From NCBI GenBank assembly GCA_013399875.1, contig VXAZ01018984.1, positions 6,678,264-6,742,263 of the forward strand: a stretch of DNA of 64,000 nucleotides. The letters are read 5' to 3'. Both the position numbers and the translations under genes were made by a program. Source of the stretch: Gymnorhina tibicen (taxonomy: Eukaryota; Chordata; Aves; Passeriformes; Artamidae). The first letter of the stretch is position 1. The number at the start of each line of letters is the position of its first letter. The notes under the pieces are model-generated. The model did no database searches. It saw only the letters and a list, made by a program, of their open reading frames with translations, and was not told the origin of the DNA. Positions 1 to 10,800 of the stretch are shown here, one piece after another.

Positions 1-322
1 TCCTACAGCTGCTGGCCTCCACTAGAGGCTGCCGAGTTCAGAATCACCACTAGATCATACTTTAAACCATGATCCAAATTAACTAAGACATTCCAGAATA
101 ATAAAGTTCCATGCCTAATCCTACTCAAGTTCCCAAATCCTGCAAGTCACTCAAAAGACAAGCTATAAACAGCAGACTGTTCATTTTTTTGCTGTTCATT
201 TGTTTGGCATAACACAAATCATCCTGCATTCATACCACTGACAAAACACTCCCTCTGCCTCTCAGTTCACGAGGCTCTCTTTGCTCACTTCCTCACCTGG
301 AAAAGACTGTAAATAAACAAAC
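1..322 (-). other. SNCA: SNCA intron 4 (5' part, runs off the left edge)
   Basis: This is the sequence downstream of SNCA exon 4 on the minus strand, starting at its GTTTGT donor. The gene must continue left of position 1, because the acidic C-terminal tail of alpha-synuclein is not encoded in the window. I see no repeat or exon here. Confidence 0.8.
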
Positions 323-468
323 CTGTTTGGCCAACTGATCCTTCTTCACCAAGCCAGTGGCTGCAGCGATGTTCCCTGCTCCTTCCACCGTCTTCTGCGC
401 CACTGCCGTCACTCCTGTCACCACAGCTCCCCCAACATTAGACACTTGTTCTTTGGTCTTCTCAGCCA
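323..468 (-). CDS. SNCA: Alpha-synuclein, exon 4 (residues 55-103, NAC core)
   Basis: This internal exon encodes residues 55-103 of alpha-synuclein, a small presynaptic protein that binds curved, acidic vesicle membranes and chaperones SNARE assembly. On the minus strand it opens after a CTCCTCAG acceptor (AG at 469-470) and closes at a CAG|GTTTGT donor (GT at 321-322). It reads KTKEQV (58-63), then the hydrophobic NAC segment with [16 protein letters not shown], and ends [10 protein letters not shown]. The exon is 146 bp. Exons 2 to 4 together give 309 coding bases (121+42+146), so it ends in phase 0. The human exon is 143 bp: the extra codon is Gln103, which I also recall from chicken SNCA. 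Differences from human visible here are Ser64, Asn87, Leu94 and Ala101. Asn87 replaces the phosphorylatable Ser87 of human. The NAC core is otherwise intact, and I see no frameshift or stop. Confidence 0.97.
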
Positions 469-2431
469 CTGAGGAGAAGCATAAGATTGAAAAACACATT
501 ATGCCTCTGGGAGCTTTAAGTTTTTCAGAGAATTTATCACTGACAGCCCAACATCATGAAAAGCCATAAGGCCATTACATTTTCTGTACCCCAAGTGGAT
601 CTTAAGAAATTAAACTATCCATCTGGTAACGCTGGAGCAGCAGAGGTAAAAATAAGCCTTAGCTGGGGCTCAATTTCTTTCATGTGAAAGACATCTGACA
701 TTTTCATTCATGTCTAACTGCACTTTAGGGAAGCGAAGTCATTATTTAGGTGCTCTTATTACATCCAACTCACTGTGTAATATATCCTAGGTTGGAAACG
801 TATTCCAATTAGTCCACCAAACACTTGCTGCATGATACAGGGCATGGAAGACAAGATTTTTTTACATTAGACTCAAAAAACATTGATTATGCATTTTATT
901 TTTATTTTTTAAGATATATTTCATTCAAAAGCAGCTCTATCAATGCTCAACCAGAGAATTTCAAATACAACCTTTTATCTGACTCCCTTGAGATTTTTGC
1001 CCCAATGCTGATACATAATATACTAATTTATAAAAAGACTGAGTGCCAAAGCAAAGTGGATTAATAGCTAACTTTCAAGCCCCAGGGAAACAACAACTCA
1101 TTTAGCCTACATATACATCAGCAGTTGCCATTCTACCTTTCAGAATATCACTGGGTTTTTTCTGCTCATACATCCCTAAGGGCTCTTTCTGACAGCAGCT
1201 TGAACTACAGTGAAACTGCTCAAAGAAAAGGGATGGAATGACTTCATGCCTTAAAGTTACATGGCAAAAAAACCCCATGTACTCCTCTAAACAAGGGAAT
1301 GTTCTTCAAAAACATCCATCATATATTTTTGCAATTCTAACTAATCCTATACTTTCCTCCAGGCTAAATCCCATTCTATCCATAAGATACGTTCATGGCT
1401 TTATCTGTACCCTTTATGACCACAGAACAGATTCTGCTTAAAAGGCCACCATTCCTGAGTCTTTTTTCAGGAAGCACATATGAAAATTAGACTTTCTGTG
1501 GATAAACTGCATTTCTTTAATTCCTTACTTAAAGAGCATCAGTTGTCCATATCACAGGGCAGACAGCATACATTACTATGACTGATATTAAATGGCAAAA
1601 ATTAGGAAAAACCTAGAAAGCTAAACTGACTAATATGCAATTTTTATTAAAGATCCAAATGATAAATATCTGCTGACTGAAAATGGAGGCAGATAATTTA
1701 ATGCTCATTCTAGCTAAGTTAAAGGGAAAAGTTAGTAACCAATTAAGTATTATCTCTACTATGACCAGGAGCTTTCATTATAGAGCAGAACAACAGACTA
1801 CACATTGTAGGAAATTAGAAGAAGTCTGTTTCAAGTATCTCCCATGCTATACCTGCTAATAATCTAAAAGTTCACGAGAAATTTCATTGCATACATCCAC
1901 TACTCTACTGGCATGCTTTTTCCAGGAAAAAAAAAAAAAAGATAATCAAAAGCGGGTTTTGCTGAAAAGCAAATGTTGCCCTCAGGGAAGGTTTGACTTA
2001 ATGCTAGCAAGTTCAAAAAGACATCTGTTAAGATGCCCCATTTGATTATTACCAGCTACAGACCACAAAAAGCTTTGGATTCTATGCATAAAATTTGTAT
2101 AGGAAGCTTTTCACTAGTTCTTGCAAACATGTATCTTAAGATGTGTGCCCTAATAACATGCTATATCTTGCAATGCATGGTGAGACCCGATTGTGCTTGG
2201 AGTCTTTCAGAAAGAAACTGAGTAACATTATGAAACAGAAACTCTTTCATGTTATTCCAAATGGCAAAAAGAATTCTAAAAAAATAAAGTAGCATCTTGT
2301 AAAACTAGATTCAAAAATCATATTTTCCAAGAAGTATTTAAATTTCAAAAAAAGTTAAAAGAAGAGGAGATATGTTTTGGGTATGCTCAGTACTTTTTAT
2401 TTTTCCTCTGTCTCATTCATTTTCTCAGAGA

Positions 2432-3010
2432 GATCCTTGGCTGCATCCAAAGCAGCATAACCAGCAAGTCAAGGGAGGGCATTCTGCCGCTCTGCTCCAC
2501 TCTGGTGACACCCCACCCGCAGAGCTGCATCCAGCCTGGGGTCCCAGCACAGGAAGGACATGGATCTGTTGGAGAGAGTCCAGGGATAACACCAAGATGA
2601 TCAGAGGGATGGAGCACCCCTACTATGAAGGCAGACAGAGTTGGGGTCATTCAGCCTGAAGAGAAGGCTCCAGGGAGACCTACTTGTGGCCTTCCAGTAG
2701 CTTAAGGGAGCCTATAAGAAAGGTGGAGAGGGACTTTTTACAGGGTCATGTTGGGACAGGGCAGGAGTGAATTGCTTCAAACTGAAAGAGCGCAGGTTTA
2801 GATTTGGAAGAAATTCTTTTCTGTGAGTGTGGTGAATCACTGGAACAGGTTGCCCAAAGAAGCTGTGGCTGCCCCATCCCTGGAAGTGCTCAAGGCCAGG
2901 GGGCCATGAGCAACCCAGTTTGACAAAAGGCATTCCTGCCCCTGTAAGGGGGTTAGAACCAGATAATCTTTAAGGTCTCTTCCAACCCAAACCATTCTAT
3001 GATTCTATAA
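2432..3010 (+). repeat. CR1 LINE, 3' fragment
   Basis: This is a 5'-truncated chicken-repeat-1 non-LTR retrotransposon in plus orientation. Recognisable CR1 landmarks run in order: the segment around a tail-end ORF2 remnant (ggaaggacatggatctgttg), the block following ttcagcctgaagagaaggct, the line tcactggaacaggttgccca, and the terminal motif attctatgattctata that ends the element at about 3010. CR1 has no poly(A) tail; this short tandem 3' end is diagnostic. The copy is diverged and has no intact reading frame. The 5' limit is by eye and may be off by tens of bases. Confidence 0.93.
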
Positions 3011-3625
3011 TTCAGGGTCCTTTCATTCTGTTAAATTTTTCTGTATGGAAGTGACACACATTGTTTTGAAAACTCCCCTTTCCAAACAACGTTGAATGGC
3101 AGAACATGTAAAGGACAAACTCAGTAGGCTTGGTGCTGACAAGGGCTCAGTTGGCCTTAAGCAGACTCATCCTTTCCAAAAAAATGATAAAGCATGGTTG
3201 TACTGTGTTGATTGTCATAGTCACAATTAGTTTTATCTCAAGCTCTTAAAGCAACTGCACCTCAAGATAAAATATCAAGAAACAGAGTGAAATTGAGTGC
3301 ACTGTGGATGCTGCAATATAAACCACCTGATTCTCAATGCCATTATTATACCCACATTTCTTATGCTATGTTGTCATGGCAAGTACAACCACCTACCAAG
3401 GGCAACTATCCAGTGGCTGCTGTTCCCACTACTACAAGTATTTTGGGAAGGCACTGTCAGAAGTACATTTCCCAGAAACACATTATCCTAGGAAAGGCTT
3501 AGTACATACAAACTCAAATGAAAAAGGAAAGAATCAGGCCGCTAACACTGTTACTGGCACTGATAAAAGATGCTGATAAAAGTAGTAACAAAAGCTGTGC
3601 ATTTAATATTGCTTCTATTTCAGAC

Positions 3626-4199
3626 AGCGGTGGTTTAACCCCAGCTTGCAACTAAGCACAACACAGCTGCTCATTCACTTCCTCCTCCAGCAGAATGGGG
3701 AGAAGAGAATTGGAAGGGTAAAAGTAAGAAAACTCGTGGGTTAAGCACAGTTAAATTGAAATAAAATAATAATAGTAATAACAAATCATAATAAAAAGGA
3801 AAACAACAAAGAGAGAAAGAAATCCTACAGGTGATACAAATTAGAACAATTGCTCACCACCACCCAACTGATGCCCAGCCAGTCCCCAAGAAGATGACCC
3901 CCACCAACCTTCCCCATAGTTTTACTGCTCAGAATGATGCCATACTGGGTGTGGAACATCCCTCTTGTCAACTGCAGTCAGCTGTCCTGGCTGTGTCTTC
4001 CCCCAGTTCCTTGTGAACCCCCAGCCTCCTCACTGGTGGGGTGAAGTGAGAAGCAGGAAATGTCTTGATGCGTAAGACCCGCTCAGCAATGACTAAGACA
4101 TCCCTGTGTTATCAGCACTGGGTTCCAGCACAAATCCCAAACAGCCCCATACTAGGCACTATGAAGAAAATTAACTCCATCCCAGCCAAAACCAGCACA
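3626..4199 (-). mobile_element. Solo LTR, ERVL-like endogenous retrovirus (copy 1)
   Basis: A 574-bp LTR is flanked by a perfect 5-bp target-site duplication CAGAC (3621-3625 and 4200-4204). On the plus strand it runs from ggtttaaccccagc at the left to ccagccaaaaccagcaca at the right. Those ends are the reverse complement of the better-preserved copy at 34997-35585, so its sense strand is minus. The left terminal TG has become AG. There is no internal retroviral sequence, so this is a solo LTR left by recombination. A 5-bp duplication fits class III (ERVL) elements. The A-rich stretch at about 3757-3815 lies inside it. The TATA box seen in copy 3 is degraded here. Confidence 0.88.
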
Positions 4200-7100
4200 C
4201 AGACATAGCATAAGAAAGCTGACACAGGAGTTACCATGGAAGATCTTTCACACACTGCTTCAGAAACCAGAGCCATGAAGATAAATTCAGCAAACTATAT
4301 AAATAGCACAGTTTGGCAAGAGCAATCACAGTAAGGTGAGAGCCTTCTGTCCTGTCTCTAAGGAATACTAAACATCAACATCATTACCAGAGTGACTCTG
4401 ATAATGAGCTCCAGCCTGGTGACCCTCCAGCTCTGAAACCCCAGTGGCAGGAGAAGAAAAACCAAAATAAGTTTCCAGTCTCATGTATTTTATTGCTTAC
4501 ACTAAGTAGCAATGGGGAAAGCATGAAGTGCTTTCACAAACAAATCAGCTCAGAATGCAGGGGGTTGATTCCAACTTATTAAATTTAACTGAACACCAGT
4601 TGTTTAATGATCTTAAGCCATTAAGTCTTTGTAAAATTGATATCTGCTTTGCATCACAGTGTTGAGAACCAGAGTAAATCAGCTTCTGCAGAGCTTTGCT
4701 GTGCTATGGCCTGATTACTTCTTCCATCTATGCAGAGACTGTCCATTCCATTAAATGACCCTGGGACAGTGTACAATGACCACACCAAGGCTAACTTCGA
4801 GTTTAAGTTCTAACACTGACTATAGCACTGTGCAAAAAGTATTAGCATCGAAGTTGTCTTTTCCCTACTTATTATAGACAACTGGGTAGCATACAGTATC
4901 AATTTAAAACCTCTGGAGCAATTCAAAAATAATAACTAGTTGCTTTCAACCTTGAACAATAAAAGTAGATTAAAACCACAGAATTCATCTGAATTAATGA
5001 ATTTACTCTTACTGTACCAAATACACATTTGAGTATGTATGTCAAATAGTAAGTTTGTCTTAAGGACTTGAAGAATTCATTTACAAAGATGCCACAAACA
5101 TATTGGTGGTTCTTTAATTTATGCAGTTTTTTGTAAGATACCTGATGGAGTTAAAGAGCAGGAATACCAATGACTAAGAATATTAAGAAGAACAGGAATG
5201 ATCAGATAAAATTAAGCAGAACACTTGACTATGGTTTACTACTGTCAATATTGCGTCTTCACTCACATGACTGAAGGACTAAGGGCTTTTTTCCCCTGAT
5301 TTATTTACAAATAGTGCTTTATTTAGAATATCAGGAGATGGACTGCAAATACTTCATCTTTGGTACCGTTCATTTCTGGGAGATAAGCAAGATGGGTGAA
5401 TTACACATTTACAGTCAAAGGCCAGGAGGCATTTTAATTAGGAAGGCAAGTCTAAACACAAGCAAACACCCCATAAAACCAGTAAGTGAAGCTCCTTCAC
5501 CTTCAAAAGTTCTGAGAAAGGGTGACCTGGCAAATAACACACTCACCATATTCCTGTGAACCACAGCCTGGAATCCTCATTTCACAGTACCTTGATGTCA
5601 CTAAACCTGGTACAATCAGGTCACATTTAAAGCAAGAAACACCTCAGTCTAGTAATTCTGGATTTGGAAATTACCTGACTGAAGAATGCATTTAGGTTTT
5701 TTAGCCCTTTAAGGTGTGTCATTTCACCAGCACAGAGGGTTAATCCACAACTTATTCAAAAACAGCAGAACTATCAAGATTTTGGAACTCAGACAGCAAG
5801 AAAAGACTGACCGCACAACTGTGAACACACTCATTTTGATCTGTGATTTCGCATTTGATCATCTCCAAGCCCTTGAACCATTTTTGTTTACATAAAGTGT
5901 TTGCTTCACCTCAGGTTCCACACGATGCACTGGGGAGTTAATATCATAAGATCATCACAATTTGTGAACTCCCAGTCATATGAAAAGAGACAAGCAGATC
6001 TTTACAAGCGACTTAAAAGGCATTTTTGTCACATCAACTTTAACAGCACTGATTTAAATGAATTTGATTTCTACAGCAACTTCACTAGCATCTCTGAGTG
6101 CCTTCAGGTTATACCTTCACAGAATCACTACAGTGAACCCAAATTTTTTATCTACCTTCTTTGCTTGCCAGAACAACTATTTATAGACTTGCTATTACTT
6201 TTTTTATTCTTAAAACATGTCCAAGCAGTTCCTCTGTTCTTACACTAGCAAGTCCATACTGTTTTCATTTTGGAAGCCATGCTCTCTAGATTTTGCCTGA
6301 AGTCTTCTCTTCTCACTACCACATTTCAACCTGTTCAACCCCCTGTTCATTTTCCATTTTCATTCAACAGCCAAACTAATCCCAAACAGCTTGAAAGGCC
6401 AGAAGGCAGCAAACTGTGGCAGAGGACCCATTATTGCCAAGTTTTGGGCGTTTCACTTTGTGTCACCTGTTTCCTAAGTGTGTGAGGAGCAGCTACTGTT
6501 TTGCCTAAAATCAACAGTAATTTTTTTCAAATTTTCTGTTCATAGGCACAGCATGTAATAGATGTGTTCCCCTTATGTTTGGCTTTACAGTCTGTTTTGT
6601 ACCTTCCAGAACAAAATTCAACATCTTTTCAAACCTGTTAAAAATTCTATTCACCTGCTGAAAATTTCCTGCCTCACTAAATATATTGCCATCACATAAA
6701 GAGAGGTACAGCATTAGAGATCAGTAGTTTCCTTCAGGATGAAGAAGAGAAGTCCCCCACTGAGCCAGCCCACTAGAAGCCCAGTGCTTCAGCATGTTTC
6801 ATACGTGTGCAAATGTCCTTGACTTTGATTCTGTCACATCCCAGCTTGGCGAACATCACCTCTATTAACTTGCTTCCTACTGCTGTCAGTTGCTGCTCCC
6901 ACATCTGTGATGATACTGGATATATGCTCCCCAAATCTCATTCTACTGCAATCCTCTGCTGCTCATAGTAATGATCCCTCTGAATATTTCTCTTAATTGA
7001 GGTCTAACAAGCTGAGATTTCAAATCTCATAACAGCATGCATGCTCAGCCTGCAGCTAAACTCTGAAGGACTACCCGAGATATTCTGCTCCGTTTTGATA

Positions 7101-7855
7101 CTAGAAATACTCTTGACTGACTTTTCAACCATTTATGCAGGTTGTGTATTAAGTACTGACATTTGTTTACCTACCATTGTTTATCCTTTGCATTGGCTTA
7201 TGTGAGCACAGCTGAATGATACACCGGCTGTACACAAATGAAAAAAATTCTTTTCTACTATTTTATTTGTTTCCTGATTTGTTAGGGGGAAAACAACTTA
7301 CATTTCTTGACCATGCATTCTCTTCACACCTCCAGAACTCCCACAATTCTACAGCAGAAAATCACACATTTTATTCAGTGCCTGATGGTCAGCTATGGCT
7401 TTTATGCATTCTGTAGATATCAAAGAATTCTACTCATTTTGCCCCTTAAAACAAAATATTGGTTTCTGGTTTCAGTTCACACCTAAAATGATCCCTTCAA
7501 ATCAATTTAAAATGCAAATTTCCTCTTTCTTGGTGTAGAAATGCTATTGTGAATATACACGACTAGCATTAAACTCCAAATTTGAAAGTGCTCTTGCTAC
7601 TGAGAGATCAGTCAGTTTAAAAAAAAAAACATTTCAAAGCACTCATAACTGTGACAAATTAAAATCAAAACTCTGAAATTTGTTTCCTTTCTGTAAGCCA
7701 TTTCCCTTCAATCTTCCATGCAACCAGATCTCTCAATTTTCCATGCTTATCTAACTTTCATAAATTGTGGTGCTCTCAAAAAACCAGGATTTTTAACAGC
7801 TAAATGGCTAATCACAGGTAGAAGAGAAGCTGAAATCAAAAGATAATTATCTTAC

Positions 7856-7897
7856 CTGTTGTGACACCATGAACTACTCCTTCCTTGGTCCTGGAAC
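7856..7897 (-). CDS. SNCA: Alpha-synuclein, exon 3 (42 bp, residues 41-54)
   Basis: This tiny exon completes Gly41 and encodes S R T K E G V V H G V T T, including the fourth imperfect KTKEGV repeat (residues 43-48). It lies between a TTGTTTAG acceptor and an ACAG|GTAAGA donor. Its 42-bp length equals that of the human exon, and phase 1 is kept on both sides. Glu46, His50 and Gly51, which are sites of human familial mutations, are all wild type. Residue 53 is Thr where human has Ala, so the bird protein natively carries the residue that is the pathogenic A53T change in people. Lys43 is replaced by Arg. The exon is too short for ordinary ORF searches and was found from the family sequence and splice sites. 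Confidence 0.97.
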
Positions 7898-10800
7898 CTA
7901 AACAAAGAAAAATAATAGGTTGAAAATGCATATTCTTAAGTACTGGTAAAGACTAGATAGATGATAAAAGAGAGATAATATGTAGATTACATAAAGTTGC
8001 ATACAATATTTTCCAAGGTTATTAAAAGAAATTAAAAAGAAATTCAGTCTAAGGGAAGAGGCAAAACCATCAGTAAAGAACAACTGCATGGATGGGTGCT
8101 GACTGTGGAAACACTTCTGCAGTTCATACTGACTTCCTTGCCATTTTAATAGCTGTGTTAAGCCCCCCACCTGGCAAACTCACATGGATGACTCTGCACA
8201 GAAGCCATGTTAACATCCTAAGGAGGGTCATGCATGCATTTGCAGAAGCTCTGAGCCACGGTTTCCAGAAGATCCTTACAATTTCATCTTTGCCAGATCT
8301 CAGTTTGCAGGGGTTGATGACCACTGCTGAACTACAGAAAGGCCTAGGGGTTAAATTCACAGCGAGCTGATAGTGCTAGCCAGATTCAGACATCAACTAA
8401 TCCAAAAGAGAAAATTTAAACACGTAGGTAGGATTTCAACATGGAAATGCCCCCCATTTCACACCCAAGGTCTGATGCATCCAGTGTCCTCGTTGTCACA
8501 GGCACATGCCACAGCTCAGGTAAGATTTGCAGGCAGCAACCTGGAACTTGTGCTCGACTGAGTCATAACACAGGACCTGTGTAAGCAACATAACTCTGCC
8601 ACGCTGAAGACCAAATTGATTTCTGCAACACCCATGCAAAAAAACCTTGACTTTTTACCATGCTGAATGAAAGGGAACAAACTCCTGCGTCTTTAAGAGG
8701 AAGAGAAACAAATTAGCACATACTGCTGTTCAAAACATAACTCGGTGTCTTTTTCCCTACCAGCCCTCTACTTGCCCTTGTCAGGTTCCATAATTTGGCT
8801 ACTTTTCACTGACTGGTATCCATCTGTGGACTATGATGCTTAACAATGTGCAATTAACGGAGTTTATGGCTCCTATTTAATCATCTTACCTAGGCTGCCA
8901 GAGATAGGATGACATTTTATTTTTCTTACCAACACAGAAATAACCTTATTTGTAATGCAATTTTTTAGCTGTCATTCAGTATTTGAGACATTATAATTTA
9001 TACTTCTGACTTTACTGTTCTAACATAAGAAAATGCACAAGCAGAAAAATACTAGAAAAAAATCAACTTTTTGTCCAAAATTCTTTACAATAATACAATT
9101 AAACACAAATACAATAAAAGCTCATTCATCAATCAATATGTCCTACTTGCTACTAGTGTAAATTTATGGAACTTTAGCCGTGTAGTTCTGGCACTATTAG
9201 AGTGATTACATGATTGAAAAGGCTCTGTTACCTGTGAGCAAAAGTAGAATAACAATCCATTATAAATACAAGGGAAAAAAACATTGCACCAAGTAAAATG
9301 AAATGTTCCTTTAACTAATGATGAAGTTAAACAGCTGAGAAGTCTTTTCCTCTCTTTATTCAAATTTTCTCTTTAAAAAAAGCTTGTTTTCTCTCACTGA
9401 AAAATATTTACGATTGAACAATAACAAGTATCATTATATGCAAAGTGTTCACGTCTAAGGACTTGTTTTAGGACTTTGGTTCTCAGTTCTGTACCACCAT
9501 GAGACCTGAAGAAGCAAAGCACATGCTGGAATTCAAGAAGATGATGGTTTTACTGACTTCTAGCAACTAAACACCACTGCAGGCTCACAGTGTGTCTATT
9601 GCAATACTTAATATTAAGCACATGCTTTTAAATGCATTGTTAGACCTGGCCGATATCTCATTCATGTTGTTGAACTGACTGTTGGCAAGCCAAGCCATTA
9701 AAGACATGGAAAACTCTGAATTAGCAAGTACTCAGTTCCCTAATGCCAAGAAGAGATGGATGGTATGACAGAACTCGCTGAGGACTCATGCAATGCACAC
9801 ATCTCCAGAGGGGCCTACTGCAGGTCAATTCTTGCTTCACTTGATACAGATATATCACTGCTACAGCCAGAGCTCGCACAGAAGTGCTCTTTCTGTAAGC
9901 AGAAGACAGGCTTTTCTTTAGAAAAGCTCAGCTGGCAGACCCATATGGAACAGGGGTATGTATAGCCAAATCCATTAATTGGCAAACAACCAGCTAGCTG
10001 CTGTTCCAGACCCTACAGCATATGTTAGAGCTCAATAGTACTTGCCCCACTGCTGCACACTTGCATGTAAGTAGCTGTTTCTGCCATTGCAGCTACAACA
10101 ACATCTAGAAGCACATTAGGATCTGCCAGAACAGGCCTATAAATAACTAACAGTGGAATTCGGTAGGATGACTTCTGGCTGGCCATGAAGGAAAGCTGGT
10201 TGTCCTCATTGTTCCTGGGAGAAACTAGCTGTCTTTCAGTCTGGCATTCCCAAAATACCAATAGTCTTGCTCATTGTACCCTGCACAACAAGGGGAACAG
10301 AGGAATCAGAGTAGGGATAATATAAAGACCAAGGAACATGACTCTGACCTAAGCCACTTAGAAGCAATAGTAGTACATGCTAATACTACTCTGCTGGCCT
10401 TCCTACTACCAAAGGAAAATAAGAAACATTACGAAAAGAGAGTGGAGGAATTTGGATGGCTTTGCCAAATAGGTCATGACTGCACTGTTCTTACTCTAAG
10501 GCCATGTGCCAGCACAGGGAGTAGTAAACAACTCCGTCAGCCACCCCGCTGCTAATAAACTATTCCTTTGTTCTGTGAGCTTATGACACACCAAAAACGA
10601 CTGGAAGCTTCCATTCCTAAGCACTGAACATGCACTCAAGAGTCAACTGAGCAAAAACTTCAGCTCCCTGGAAGCACACATGAAGCTCAGCAGACATCTT
10701 GAACACTGCATTGCCAAGAGTGTGCGAGCACATCCTTCTTACTCAGCTCCTGGTTTCAAAGTGAGTGGGGATTAAGTACTGCCACTCACTTCCTCTCTGC

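Larger units (their letters stand above)
469..7855 (-). other. SNCA: SNCA intron 3
   Basis: This intron separates exons 3 and 4, with a GTAAGA donor (GT at 7854-7855) and a CTCCTCAG acceptor at 469-470. It is AT-rich and holds a 3'-end CR1 fragment (2432-3010) and an LTR (3626-4199). The open frames in it are short, lack family resemblance and are not bounded by coherent splice sites. I see no other gene in 4205-7855. Confidence 0.85.

Noticed and set aside
2372..2933. Frames on both strands around 2.4-2.9 kb
   Set aside because: They are translations of the CR1 3' fragment.
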